From assembly GCF_000012945.1 (NCBI RefSeq), contig NC_007510.1, positions 62,001 to 126,000 on the forward strand: DNA of 64,000 nt, read 5' to 3'. The position numbers were made by a program, and so were the translations under genes. Origin of the DNA: Burkholderia lata. GTDB lineage: Bacteria; Pseudomonadota; Gammaproteobacteria; Burkholderiales; Burkholderiaceae. The stretch's first letter is position 1. Each line of letters begins with the position of its first letter. The notes below the pieces were generated by a model, which saw nothing but the letters and a program-made list of their open reading frames with translations, was not told the DNA's origin and did no database searches. Positions 8,374 through 17,523 of the stretch are shown here, one piece after another.

Positions 8374-8939
8374 TGCACCTCGTAGCGGCCGTTGCCGGTG
8401 CCGACGATCGTCGCGCTGCCGGCCGCCGAATGCAGCGTCACGCGCACCGGCGTGTCGATGCTCTCGGTACCGAACACGACACGATTCGCATGCGTGTCGG
8501 ACCCCGGATAGTCGATATCGGCGCCGGTGACGCCGCCGTCCCAGTCACGCGGGCGCAGCAGGTCGTCGCGCAGCGTGCGCCAGCCGTCGGACGAGCTCAC
8601 GTCGAAACGGAAGCCGTGCGCGGTCGGCTGCCACGCGATCGGCCGGGCCCGCACCTGCGCTTCGTCGCCGGCCGTCTCGAACAGCAGCGCGATGCGCTGC
8701 GCTTCCTCGCGCAGGTCGGTGCGCGGATTGCGCGTGAGCGACAAGGACGCGAGCGACACGAGCAGGCCCGCGATCACGAGCACGACCAGCATTTCGAGCA
8801 GCGTGAAGCCGCGCGCGCGATGACGCCGCGCGCAGTGCAACGCCCGCCCGCCGTCGGCATGCGCCGGCGCGGACGAAGCCGCGCCGCGACGCACACGGCG
8901 ATCGCGGCCGCAGCGGGAGGTCGTGCGAATGGCGAGCAT
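8370..8939 (-). CDS. gspH: Type II secretion minor pseudopilin H
   Basis: 189-residue minor pseudopilin with the signature ARGFTLLEMLVVLVIAGLLV and a GspH-type C-terminal domain (EEAQRIALLFETAGDEAQVRARPIAW). The leader before the cleavage Gly is about 44 residues, very basic and Cys/Arg-rich, far longer than the usual 6-25. No alternative ATG was found closer to the motif, so the true start may be a non-ATG codon or the long leader may be real. It is 39 bp downstream of gspG and overlaps gspI. Confidence 0.9.
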   Translation of the reverse strand: MLAIRTTSRCGRDRRVRRGAASSAPAHADGGRALHCARRHRARGFTLLEMLVVLVIAGLLVSLASLSLTRNPRTDLREEAQRIALLFETAGDEAQVRARPIAWQPTAHGFRFDVSSSDGWRTLRDDLLRPRDWDGGVTGADIDYPGSDTHANRVVFGTESIDTPVRVTLHSAAGSATIVGTGNGRYEVQ

Positions 8940-8978
8940 GGAGAACGGGAACGATGCGTCTGGCCGGTCAGTGAAGGC

Positions 8979-9431
8979 TTATTGCCACGAACCGATGTCG
9001 GTGTCGTTGCCTTCGCCGCCTTCCTTGCCGTCGGCGCCGTAGCTGAACACGTCGATCTCGCCGTGCACGCCCGGGTTCAGGTACTTGTAGCCGTTACCCC
9101 ACGGATCGTTCGGCAGGCGCTCGAGATAGCCGCCGTCCTTCCAGTTGTTCGGGATCGGATCGGTGGACGGCTTCTGGATCAGCGCGTTCAGGCCCTGATC
9201 CTGGGTCGGGTAGCGACCGTTGTCGAGACGGTACAGCTTGAGCGCCTGCATGATCGTGCCGATGTCCTGCTTCGCGGCGATGCGGCGTGCCTCGTCGGGG
9301 CGGCTCATGATCTTCGGCACGATCAGCGCCGCCAGGATCCCGAGGATCGCGACCACCACCATGATCTCGATCAGCGTGAAACCGCGCTGACGACGCACGG
9401 CCGCGTTGCGGCGAGTGATCCACGTTTGCAT
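8979..9431 (-). CDS. gspG: Type II secretion major pseudopilin G
   Basis: 150-residue major pseudopilin that polymerises to push substrates through the secretin. Leader of 17 residues ending RRQRG, then [25 protein letters not shown] with Glu at +5. The rest follows the GspG pattern closely: [38 protein letters not shown] and the Ca-binding loop [16 protein letters not shown]...[22 protein letters not shown]. First gene of the gspG-N operon; its promoter must lie in 9432-9606, back-to-back with gspC. An A/T-containing AGGTAG ribosome site precedes the ATG. Confidence 0.96.
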   Translation of the reverse strand: MQTWITRRNAAVRRQRGFTLIEIMVVVAILGILAALIVPKIMSRPDEARRIAAKQDIGTIMQALKLYRLDNGRYPTQDQGLNALIQKPSTDPIPNNWKDGGYLERLPNDPWGNGYKYLNPGVHGEIDVFSYGADGKEGGEGNDTDIGSWQ

Positions 9432-9606
9432 GACTGACTACCTCTTTCCAAAAAATGTCGTTGGTTGAGTGACGCACCCGGCGCACCGGACGATTGCCTG
9501 ACGGCAACCTTCCGAACCCGCAGGCGCGGAGCACGCATTGTAAGGCGCGCATTGCCGAGGGCTTTCACCCAACGCAAATTTCATATACATCCGTACAATA
9601 GCGCGC

Positions 9607-10017
9607 ATGAACGCGCTCTCGATCCGGATCCTCTCCCTAGCCCTCTTCGCGGGTTTGTGCGCGACGGCCACCTACTGGGTCGTCACGCTGTCCGCCCGCG
9701 AAGCGCCGCTGCCCGCCGCCGCCGCGCGGCTGCCGATCCGCACCGAGGACGCCGCGGCGCTCTTCGGCGGTCAGCTCGACAAGAATCCCGTGCAGGACAT
9801 CCACCTGTTCGGCATCCTCGCGCTCGATCACGGCGGTGCCGCGATCGTCGGTATCGGTGGCGAACCGCCGCGCGCCGTGTCGCTCGGCGCGGACGTCACG
9901 TCCGGCGCGAGGCTCGCCGAAGTCCGCCCCCGCTCGATCATCGTCGAGCGCAACGGCGCCCGCACCGAAGTCCAGCTGCCCGCCAACACGCCGTCCCCGG
10001 CGATCTACGTGCGCTGA
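9607..10017 (+). CDS. gspC: Type II secretion protein C, short form without PDZ domain
   Basis: 136-residue inner-membrane protein. GspC connects the inner platform to the secretin. One N-terminal transmembrane helix (LSLALFAGLCATATYWVVTLS) precedes the homology region (AAALFGG...DIHLFGILAL...GGAAIVGIGGEPPRAVSLGADV), which binds secretin domain N0. The C-terminal PDZ or coiled coil of longer GspC proteins is absent. It is the only plus-strand gsp gene, lying between gspG and gspF. TACAAT at 9594-9599 ends only seven bases before the ATG, so if it is the -10 the transcript would be leaderless. Confidence 0.85.
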   Translation: MNALSIRILSLALFAGLCATATYWVVTLSAREAPLPAAAARLPIRTEDAAALFGGQLDKNPVQDIHLFGILALDHGGAAIVGIGGEPPRAVSLGADVTSGARLAEVRPRSIIVERNGARTEVQLPANTPSPAIYVR

Positions 10018-10052
10018 AGCCGAAGGCGACGGCCCGACCAGCGGTCAGGCCG

Positions 10053-11270
10053 TCACTGCACCATGTTGTTCAGCTCGATGATCGGCAGCATCACCGCCAG
10101 CACGATCACGAGCACGATGCCCCCCATTGCCAGGATCAGCAGCGGCTCGAGCAGGCTCGTCAGGAACATCGTGCGGCGCTCGAGCTCGCGCGCCTCACCT
10201 TCGGCCGCGCGATCCAGCATCGTCGTCACGTCGCCCGTCGCTTCACCCGAGCGGATCAGGTGCACGAGCACCGGCGGAAACGTCTTCACGTTGTTCAGCG
10301 CGCGCGACAGCGCGGAGCCTTCGCGCACCCGCACGATCGCGTCGTCGATGTTCGCGCGCATCGCACGGTTCGACAGCGTCTCGCCGGCCGCCTGCAACGC
10401 GCGCAGGATCGGCACGCCCGCCGCGGTGAGGATGCCGAGCGTGCTCGCGAAGCGCACCGTGTTGTAGCCGCGCACGAGCTTGCCCGCGAGCGGCGCGGTG
10501 AGCACCCAGCGGTCGAACGCGAGGCGAGGCCCGTCGCGCGACAGCGTCGCCTTCACGAACCACACGATCAGCACGACCGCGATCAGGATCGCCCACCACC
10601 AGTGCCGCACGAAATCCGACAGCGCCATCATCACGATCGTCAGCACGGGCAGTTGCTGCTTCGTGCTCGCGAACACGTTGACGACCTGCGGCACGACGTA
10701 GCTCAGCAGGAACGTGACGATGCCGAATGCGATCAGCGTGACGATCCCCGGATACGTGAACGCCAGCAGGATCTTCTGCTTCAGCGCGTTGCTCTGCTCG
10801 ATGTAGTCGGCGAGGCGCGACAGCACGATGCCGAGCTTGCCGGTGTGCTCGCCCGCCGCGACGAGCGCGCGGTAGATTTCCGGGAAGTCGCGCGGATGCT
10901 GGCCCAGCGCATTCGCGAGCGAATGGCCGCCGAGCACCTCGGCGCGGATCGCGGCCATCAGTTCGCGGATGTAGTCGCGCTCGGCCTGCTCGGTCAGCAC
11001 GCCGAGCGCCTCGTCGAGCGGCAGCCCGGCGATCAGCAGGCTCGCGAGCTGGCGCGTGAGGATCGCCTGTTCGCGCTGCGACAGCTTGCGGCCGAACGCG
11101 AGCCGCTGCGACCGCGCCCCGCGCGTCGCGCTGGCTGCCGGCTCGACGACGAGCGGCGTCAGCCCCTGCGTACGCAGCTGGCCGCGCGCGGCACGTGCGC
11201 TGTCGGCGTCGATGACGCCTTTCTGCGCGCGTCCCGCCGAATCGATTGCTTCGAAACGGAATGCCGGCAT
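10053..11270 (-). CDS. gspF: Type II secretion inner-membrane platform protein F
   Basis: 405-residue polytopic protein at the base of the pseudopilus, interacting with GspE and GspL. Two T2SSF domains are seen: the first includes LTRQLASLLIAGLPLDEALGVL, the second FASTLGILTAAGVPILRALQAAGETL. Three membrane helices occur at about residues 170-195, 220-240 and 370-395 (LILAMGGIVLVIVLAVMLPII). Length is normal for GspF. It starts 4 bp after the gspE stop, as last gene of the gspD-E-F unit. Confidence 0.95.
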   Translation of the reverse strand: MPAFRFEAIDSAGRAQKGVIDADSARAARGQLRTQGLTPLVVEPAASATRGARSQRLAFGRKLSQREQAILTRQLASLLIAGLPLDEALGVLTEQAERDYIRELMAAIRAEVLGGHSLANALGQHPRDFPEIYRALVAAGEHTGKLGIVLSRLADYIEQSNALKQKILLAFTYPGIVTLIAFGIVTFLLSYVVPQVVNVFASTKQQLPVLTIVMMALSDFVRHWWWAILIAVVLIVWFVKATLSRDGPRLAFDRWVLTAPLAGKLVRGYNTVRFASTLGILTAAGVPILRALQAAGETLSNRAMRANIDDAIVRVREGSALSRALNNVKTFPPVLVHLIRSGEATGDVTTMLDRAAEGEARELERRTMFLTSLLEPLLILAMGGIVLVIVLAVMLPIIELNNMVQ

Positions 11271-11274
11271 CGCG

Positions 11275-12774
11275 CTATGCGCCTCCCGTCACGCGCAGCA
11301 CTTCCTCGAGCGACGTCGCGCCCGACGCGAGCCAGCGCTCGGCATCGTCGCGCAGCGTGCGCATCCCTTCCGCACGGCCGGCGGCGAGAATCTCCGCGTC
11401 GGCCGCGTTGCGGTGGATCAGCGAGCGGATCGACTCGTCGACCAGCAGCAGTTCGTACACACCGCGCCGGCCCGAATAACCCGAATGCCCGCACTTGTCG
11501 CAGCCGACCGGATGCCACACGGTGCGGCCTTCTTCCTGGCGTTCTTCCTTGCAGACGGGGCAGAGCTGCCGCACGAGCCGCTGCGCGAGCACGCCGAGCA
11601 GCGACGACGCGAGCAGATAGGGCTCGACGCCCATGTCGGTCAGACGCGTGACGGCCGAGGCCGCATCGTTCGTGTGCAGCGTCGCGAGCACGAGGTGGCC
11701 CGTCAGCGAGGCCTGCACCGCGATCTGCGCGGTTTCGAGGTCGCGGATTTCGCCGATCATGATCACGTCCGGATCCTGGCGCAGGATCGAGCGCAGCGCA
11801 CGGGCAAAGGTCATCCCGATCCGCTCGTTCACCTGCGTCTGGCCGATGCCGCCGAGGTCGTACTCGATCGGGTCCTCGACGGTCATGATGTTGGTCGTCG
11901 CGGTTTCGAGCCGCGACATCGACGCATACAGCGTGGTCGTCTTGCCCGAACCCGTCGGGCCCGTGACGAGCACGATGCCGTGCGGGCGCGCGATCAGCTT
12001 GTCGAATTGCGCGAGCGTGTCGCGGCCCATCCCGAGCGCTTCGAGGTTCAGGCGCGCCGCATCCTTTTCCAGCAGACGCAGCACCGCACGCTCGCCGTGC
12101 CCGGTCGGCAGCGTCGATACGCGCACGTCGACCGGCCGTCCGCCGACGCGCAGCGTGATGCGGCCGTCCTGCGGCAGGCGTTTCTCCGCGATGTCGAGCT
12201 GCGCCATGATCTTGATCCGCGAGATCAGCGCGCCGTGCAGCGCCTTCTTCGGCCGCACGACATCGCGCAGCGTGCCGTCGACGCGAAAGCGCACGACCGA
12301 TGCGTTCTCGAACGGCTCGATGTGAATGTCGGACGCCTGTTCGCGTGCCGCTTGCGTGAGCAGCGCGTTGATCATCCGGATGATCGGCGCGTCGTCTTCC
12401 GATTCGAGCAGATCTTCGACTTCGGGGATGTCCTGCATCAGCCGCGACAGGTCGACTTCGCCTTCGACCTCGCCGACCACCTGCGCGGCGCTGCCGTCCT
12501 GGCGTGCGTACGCATGGTTGATCGCCTGCGCGAGCTCGTCGGCCGGCACGCGATGCACGGAGATCGAGCCGAAGTTGCGCGCGATCTCCGCGAGCGCGGC
12601 GTCGCTCGTGCGTTCGCTGATCCACACCTCGAGCGTGTCGTCGAGCTGATGCGCGATCAGCACCTGGCCGCTCTTCGCGAAGCCGTACGGCAACAATCGC
12701 GCGGCGAGCGGCGACGGCGGCTGCCGTTCGCCCGGCGCGCCGTCGTGGGAGGGAGACGCGAGCACGTCGCTCAC
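11275..12774 (-). CDS. gspE: Type II secretion system ATPase E
   Basis: 499-residue hexameric ATPase that drives pseudopilus assembly from the cytoplasm. Walker A (GPTGSGKTTT) is near residue 270, followed by an Asp box, Walker B (DVIMIGEIRDLETA) and a His box (TGHLVLATLHTND). The zinc-binding tetracysteine CPVC...CDKC lies near residues 405-425. The N-terminal region, which docks on GspL, is present. The start is GTG and overlaps the gspD stop (GTGA). Confidence 0.95.
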   Translation of the reverse strand: MSDVLASPSHDGAPGERQPPSPLAARLLPYGFAKSGQVLIAHQLDDTLEVWISERTSDAALAEIARNFGSISVHRVPADELAQAINHAYARQDGSAAQVVGEVEGEVDLSRLMQDIPEVEDLLESEDDAPIIRMINALLTQAAREQASDIHIEPFENASVVRFRVDGTLRDVVRPKKALHGALISRIKIMAQLDIAEKRLPQDGRITLRVGGRPVDVRVSTLPTGHGERAVLRLLEKDAARLNLEALGMGRDTLAQFDKLIARPHGIVLVTGPTGSGKTTTLYASMSRLETATTNIMTVEDPIEYDLGGIGQTQVNERIGMTFARALRSILRQDPDVIMIGEIRDLETAQIAVQASLTGHLVLATLHTNDAASAVTRLTDMGVEPYLLASSLLGVLAQRLVRQLCPVCKEERQEEGRTVWHPVGCDKCGHSGYSGRRGVYELLLVDESIRSLIHRNAADAEILAAGRAEGMRTLRDDAERWLASGATSLEEVLRVTGGA

Positions 12775-15116
12775 TGCGACGCTCCCGGCGTGGCCGTCAG
12801 CGGCTGTTGCGGCACCGCCTGCTGCGGCACGCTCTGCGGCTGCGCGGGCGTTGCCTCCGGCAACGGCTGGGCCGGCACCGGCACGACCTGGCGCTGCAGT
12901 TGCTGGCGACGCATCTTGTCGAGATCAAACAGGTTGCCGGCCGGCGTGCCGCCCTGGCTCGGGCCCAGCGGCATCGGCGGGACGACCGGATCGTCCTTGT
13001 CGCGGATCACGTTGTTGTCCGACTTGTACGCGCCCGTCACGCCCTGGATGTAGTCGTAGCGGTTCGACGTGACTTCCTGTGCGGTGCTGCGATCGGAGAT
13101 GATCACCGGGCGCAGGAACACCATCAGGTTAGTTTTCGCGCGGATCTTCGATTCGGAACGGAACAGCTGGCCGATCCACGGGATGTCGCCGAGCAGCGGC
13201 ACCTTGCTGTTCGACACCTGGTAGTTGTCCTGCATCAAGCCGCCGAGCACGATGATCTCGCCGTTGTCCGCGAGAATCGTCGACTGGATCGAGCGCTTCG
13301 TGAAGGTCGGGCCAGTCTGCGCGCTCGTGGTGCCCGCGACGACAGCCGAATCCTCGGTGTAGAGCTGCAGCTTCAGGATCCCGCCTTCGGTGATCTGCGG
13401 CTTCACGTGCAGCGTCAGGCCGACGTCGCGACGGTCATAGGTATTGAACGCATTGTTTGTATTGCCGCTCGTCAGGTTCGAATACGAGCCGGTCGCGATC
13501 GGCACGTTCTGGCCGACGACGATCTTCGCTTCCTCGTTGTCGAGCGTGACCAGGTTCGGCGTCGACAGCACGTTCGCGTCGCTCACGCCCGCGAAATACT
13601 GCAGCAGCGCACCGAGACCCTGCACGCCGAACATGTTGTGCAGCCAGCCGATGTTGAGCCCTTGGGTCAGCGACCCGAGGTTGGCGGCCAGACCGCCTCC
13701 GGTGATGCCGCCGGCAGCGTTGGTCACACCGCCCGCCGTCAGGTTGATGATGCTGTTGCCCAGGCCGGCCGTAGGGTTCAGGTTCGTGCCGCCGAGGAAC
13801 TGGCCGCTCGCCACCTGCCACTGGATGCCGAGGTTGCCCTGCGTGTTCGAGGCCAGTTCGACGATCAGCGCTTCGATATAGACCTGCGCACGCCGCGCGT
13901 CGAGCTGGTCGATCACCGAGCGCAGGTTCCGGTAGACCGGATCGGACGCCGTGATGATCAGCGAGTTGGTCGCCGCATCGGCCTGGATCATCCCGCCCTG
14001 CTGGTTGTCGTCACCGCTCTTGTCCTTGTCGCCGCCGAGCAGGCCGCCGCTGCCGAGCCCGCCACCGCTGGACGAGCCGCCGTACGACGACGAGGATGAC
14101 GAACCGCCGAGGCCGCCCGACGGCAGCGGCGGAGTGCCGGACGTACCGGTCGAGAAGTTGCCGCTCGACGACGAGCCGCCGCTCTGGTTGAAGCTGTTCG
14201 CATCGTTGGACGACGCCGACGAGCCGCTATCGCTGCCGCTGCCCTTGCCGAGCATCCCGCGCAGCGTCTTCGCGAGCTTCACCGCATCGGCGTTGCGCAG
14301 CGGCACGACGTGCATGTTGCCGGGCACCGCGCTCGGCGCGTCGAGCTGTTGCACGAGGCGCTTCGCAGCCGCCAGGCGCGACGCGTTCGACGCGCGCAGC
14401 ATCAGTGAGTTGGTCCGCGGGTCGGCCGTGACCGACACCTTCAGCGTCGCGTCGCTGTTGCCGATCGCGCCCGGGTCGAGCATTTTCTGCAGCTGCGCGG
14501 CGAGATCGATCGCGTTCGCGTTGCGCAGCGGAACGACCTGCACCTGCGCGCCCGCGGCGCTGTCCACGCCCGCGATGATCTGCGCGATGCGCCGCACGTT
14601 GTCCGCGTAGTCGGTCACGACGATCGTGTTGTTCGCCGGGTAGGCGGTGACCGTGTTGTTCGGCGAGATCAGCGGCCGCAGCACGGGCAGCAGGTTGTTC
14701 GCCGATTCGTTGTGCAGCTCGAACACCTGCGTGATCACCTGATCGCCGCGCGCCTGCGGTGCATTGCCGACGTAAGTCGGCACGCCCTGCAGTTTCGCGT
14801 CGGCCTCGGGCACGACCTTCAGCACGCCGTGATCCTGCACGAGTGCGAAGCCCTGCATGCGCAGTGCCGACTGCAGCGTCTTCAGTGCCTGGTCTTCCGG
14901 CACCGGCCGTTCGGCCACGAGGTTGAGCTGCCCCTTCACGCGAGGGTCGACGATGATGGTCTTGCCGGTTGCGGCGCCGATCGCCTTGGCGACCTGGTCG
15001 ATATCCGCATTCACGAAGTTGAGCGTGACCTGAGCGTAGGCGGCCTGCGAGACGATGATGCCGGCGACGATCAGAGTCGTGGCGACACGCCGCATAACGA
15101 AGCGATTTCTTGTCAT
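12771..15116 (-). CDS. gspD: Type II secretion secretin D
   Basis: 781-residue outer-membrane secretin. The signal peptide (about residues 1-29, ending SQAAYA) has no lipobox, so the protein is not a lipoprotein. Domain order: N0 (VTLNFVNADIDQVAKAIGAATGKTIIVDPRVKG), N1 to N3 (repeats such as ANNTIVVTDYADNVRRIAQII and RNADAVKLAKTLRGML), then the secretin domain (VYIEALIVEL...VGQNVPIATGSYS...VPLLGDIPWIGQLFRS). A long Ser/Gly-rich low-complexity insert separates the N3 halves around residues 290-385. The C-terminus is Pro/Gln-rich, where pilotins bind in some systems. First gene of gspD-E-F. Confidence 0.95.
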   Translation of the reverse strand: MTRNRFVMRRVATTLIVAGIIVSQAAYAQVTLNFVNADIDQVAKAIGAATGKTIIVDPRVKGQLNLVAERPVPEDQALKTLQSALRMQGFALVQDHGVLKVVPEADAKLQGVPTYVGNAPQARGDQVITQVFELHNESANNLLPVLRPLISPNNTVTAYPANNTIVVTDYADNVRRIAQIIAGVDSAAGAQVQVVPLRNANAIDLAAQLQKMLDPGAIGNSDATLKVSVTADPRTNSLMLRASNASRLAAAKRLVQQLDAPSAVPGNMHVVPLRNADAVKLAKTLRGMLGKGSGSDSGSSASSNDANSFNQSGGSSSSGNFSTGTSGTPPLPSGGLGGSSSSSSYGGSSSGGGLGSGGLLGGDKDKSGDDNQQGGMIQADAATNSLIITASDPVYRNLRSVIDQLDARRAQVYIEALIVELASNTQGNLGIQWQVASGQFLGGTNLNPTAGLGNSIINLTAGGVTNAAGGITGGGLAANLGSLTQGLNIGWLHNMFGVQGLGALLQYFAGVSDANVLSTPNLVTLDNEEAKIVVGQNVPIATGSYSNLTSGNTNNAFNTYDRRDVGLTLHVKPQITEGGILKLQLYTEDSAVVAGTTSAQTGPTFTKRSIQSTILADNGEIIVLGGLMQDNYQVSNSKVPLLGDIPWIGQLFRSESKIRAKTNLMVFLRPVIISDRSTAQEVTSNRYDYIQGVTGAYKSDNNVIRDKDDPVVPPMPLGPSQGGTPAGNLFDLDKMRRQQLQRQVVPVPAQPLPEATPAQPQSVPQQAVPQQPLTATPGASQ

Positions 15117-15483
15117 GGATGAATGGGTCGATGCCGGCTCAGGCCACTTCCGGCGGTAGTGCTGGGATCCAAGTCCGAAAGAGGCGACATTAGCAGTTTT
15201 TCATGTCCGAAATATCACATTGATCCGAGGACTGTCTCACATACGACATGTATCCGGCGAACCGTATGCGATATGTAAGATTCGGTGCTCTTCTCGGCAT
15301 GCCGGCCATCGCCCCCGTTTCACGATGAACCGACACGGAAATGCGGTATAACCGGGCTGCCGTATTCCTGTATGTCGCAAGCTGACGGACTGTCGGTATG
15401 ATACGGGCGGCACGATTCTCGTCGCACGAATAACAGGCACGGGTTTTCCCGACCCTCACGCATTTTCTTGTCGATTTCGCACC
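15117..15483. other. Intergenic region between gspD and the transglycosylase
   Basis: 367 bp with no supported gene. It should hold the gspD promoter (minus) and the transglycosylase promoter (plus). AT-richer patches lie at 15190-15270 and 15340-15420. An inverted repeat CATACG (15240-15245) / CGTATG (15263-15268) sits within a stretch of ATACGACATGTAT / ATATGTAAG-like sequence. I recognise no named operator. Confidence 0.5.
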
Positions 15484-15933
15484 ATGAACAGACGGTTCGT
15501 TTCGATCGCGTTGATCGCCGCCGGCGGGTGTTTCGCCAGCGCGAACGCTCGCGCGGACTGTTTCGACGAGGCCGCTAAATATCAGCAGGTCAATCCGCTG
15601 ATCCTGCGCGCGATCGCGTGGCAGGAATCGCGCAACCGGCCCGGCGCGCTGAACAAGAACACGAACGGCTCGGTCGACTACGGCCTGATGCAGATCAATT
15701 CGATCCACCTGCCGACGCTGTCGCGCTACGGGATCGGCCGCGACACGCTGATGGAGCCGTGCAAGAACGTGTACATCGCCGCATGGCATCTCAAGCAGAA
15801 GATGAACCGCTACGGCAACACGTGGCAGGCGGTCGGCGCCTATCATTCGGAAACCCCGTCGCTGCGCGACAAGTACGCGCGGCAGATCGCCGGCATCCTG
15901 ACCCAGTGGAAGCTGCTGCCGCCCGTGCAATGA
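15484..15933 (+). CDS. Small secreted lytic transglycosylase, SLT/IagB-like
   Basis: 149-residue exported peptidoglycan lytic transglycosylase. A signal peptide ends near ANARA (residue ~25); the mature protein begins DCFDEAAKYQQVNPLILRAIAWQESRN, where the Glu of QES is the catalytic acid of SLT family 1. The GLMQINSIHLP motif and the AYHSE region complete the fold. Two cysteines (DCFDEA and EPCKN) may pair, as in IagB/VirB1-like enzymes that open the wall for secretion machines. Lying beside gspD it may serve the type II apparatus, though that is inference. Confidence 0.9.
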   Translation: MNRRFVSIALIAAGGCFASANARADCFDEAAKYQQVNPLILRAIAWQESRNRPGALNKNTNGSVDYGLMQINSIHLPTLSRYGIGRDTLMEPCKNVYIAAWHLKQKMNRYGNTWQAVGAYHSETPSLRDKYARQIAGILTQWKLLPPVQ

Positions 15934-16091
15934 CGCGGCGCCGCAGCGCGGCCTGACACCGTACCGGCCGGCCGGCGCGCGTTTGATGCACAATGCGGGC
16001 TCACGCCGCAGTTTCGCCCGTCCACGGGACGATCGCGCCCCGGAAGGGCGCCGCGGCCGCTTTTTCAATTTTTCCGTTGGTGCATATCGCT

Positions 16092-17405
16092 ATGAATCCG
16101 GCAATGAACCAGCCGTTGCCCGTCACCGTGCTGTCGGGCTTCCTCGGCGCCGGCAAGACCACGCTGCTCAATCACATCCTCGCGAACCGCGCGGGCCTGA
16201 AGGTCGCCGTGATCGTCAACGATCTCGCGGCGGTCAACATCGATGCCTCGCTCGTGCGCGATGCGCAGGCGCTGTCGCACGTCGAGGAACGCCTCGTCGA
16301 GATGTCGAACGGCTGCATCTGCTGCACGCTGCGTGACGACCTGCTCGTCGAAATCCGCACGCTCGCGTCCGAAGGGCGCTTCGACGCGATCATGATCGAA
16401 TCGACCGGCATCGCGGAGCCGATGCCGATCGCCGAAACCTTCACGTTCGTCGACGACGACGGCACGTCGCTGTCGAAAATCGCGCGGCTCGATACGCTCG
16501 TCACCGTGGTCGATGCGTACAACTTCCTGCGCGACTACGGCTCGGACGACGCGCTCGCGACGCGCGGCATCGCCGCATCGGAAGAGGACGACCGCACGCT
16601 CGTCGAGCTGCTGATCGAGCAGATCGAGTTCTGCGACGTGCTGGTGATCAACAAGGCCGATCTCGTTGCCGCGGACGACCTCGCACGCCTGCAGCACATT
16701 CTTGCGCGACTCAATCCGCGCGCGCACCAGGTCGTGTCGACGTTCGGCAACGTGCCGCTCGACGAAGTGCTGAACACGGGCCGCTTCGATTTCGACGAGG
16801 CCGCGAACGCACCGGGCTGGCTCGCGTCGCTCGATCACGATCACACGCACTGCGACGACCCGGACTGCCATGACGAACATCATGCGCACGTGCACGGCGA
16901 AGCCGACGAATTCGGCATCGGCAATTTTGTTTACCGTGCGCGCCGGCCGTTTCATCCGGCACGACTCTGGGCGCTGTTGCATCAGGAGTGGCCGGGCGTG
17001 CTGCGCAGCAAGGGCTTCTTCTGGCTCGCGACGCGCAACGACATCGCGGGATCGCTGTCGCAGGCGGGCGGCGTATGCCGGCATGGCCCGGCAGGTCTCT
17101 GGTGGGCGGCGCAGGATCGTGCGGAATGGCCCGACGACGATGAGCTGCTCGGTGAAATCCGCGCCGAATGGCACGGCGATCTCGACGACCACAGTGTGGG
17201 CGATCGTCGGCAGGAACTCGTGCTGATCGGCATCGCGCTCGACGCGGATGCATGGCGCGAGAAGCTCGATGCCTGCCTGCTGACCGATGCGGAATTCGCA
17301 CTCGGCGCAGCGGGATGGGATGCATTCGACGATCCGTTCCCGGCATGGGATGTCGATTCGCACGACGACGACGATCACGGCGACACGCAGATCGTGCACG
17401 CGTAA
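16092..17405 (+). CDS. CobW/COG0523 G3E-family GTPase, putative metallochaperone
   Basis: 437-residue GTPase of the CobW family, whose members deliver metals, often zinc, to client proteins. Walker A is LSGFLGAGKTTLLNHIL; the metal-binding CxCC appears as GCICCTLRDDL; the guanine-specificity motif is NKADL. An Asp/His-rich stretch at about residues 240-260 (DHDHTHCDDPDCHDEHHAH) and another at the C-terminus (DSHDDDDHGDTQIVH) are probable metal ligands. The CobW C-terminal domain follows (RPFHPARLWALLHQEWPGVLRSKGFFWLATR). The switch segment reads NDLAAVNID rather than the more common NDMSEVNID. An ATG at 16104 is an alternative start. Confidence 0.9.
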   Translation: MNPAMNQPLPVTVLSGFLGAGKTTLLNHILANRAGLKVAVIVNDLAAVNIDASLVRDAQALSHVEERLVEMSNGCICCTLRDDLLVEIRTLASEGRFDAIMIESTGIAEPMPIAETFTFVDDDGTSLSKIARLDTLVTVVDAYNFLRDYGSDDALATRGIAASEEDDRTLVELLIEQIEFCDVLVINKADLVAADDLARLQHILARLNPRAHQVVSTFGNVPLDEVLNTGRFDFDEAANAPGWLASLDHDHTHCDDPDCHDEHHAHVHGEADEFGIGNFVYRARRPFHPARLWALLHQEWPGVLRSKGFFWLATRNDIAGSLSQAGGVCRHGPAGLWWAAQDRAEWPDDDELLGEIRAEWHGDLDDHSVGDRRQELVLIGIALDADAWREKLDACLLTDAEFALGAAGWDAFDDPFPAWDVDSHDDDDHGDTQIVHA

Positions 17406-17480
17406 CGCGTTGTAAAAACAACCGTTAAATCTTGCAAGAGGGGCGCGGACTGTGGCGAAAATGCCGCGCGCGCCCAACAA

Positions 17481-17504
17481 AAAACCCGCCGAAAGGCGGG
17501 TTTT
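17481..17504. terminator. Bidirectional Rho-independent terminator
   Basis: Ten-bp stem AAAACCCGCC / GGCGGGTTTT around a GAAA tetraloop, with T-rich sequence after it and A-rich before it. It lies between the convergent CobW-GTPase and HU genes and can stop transcription from both sides. Confidence 0.9.
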
Positions 17505-17523
17505 TCTTGGAACAGGCGCTGGT

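Noticed and set aside
9465..11651. A 728-codon plus-strand frame across gspC, gspF and part of gspE
   Set aside because: Overlaps confirmed gsp genes on the other strand or in another frame; composition is typical of a GC-rich shadow frame (Arg, His, Gln).
15190..16068. Minus-strand frame over the transglycosylase gene
   Set aside because: Overlaps a clear SLT enzyme with signal peptide and active-site motif; product is not recognisable.
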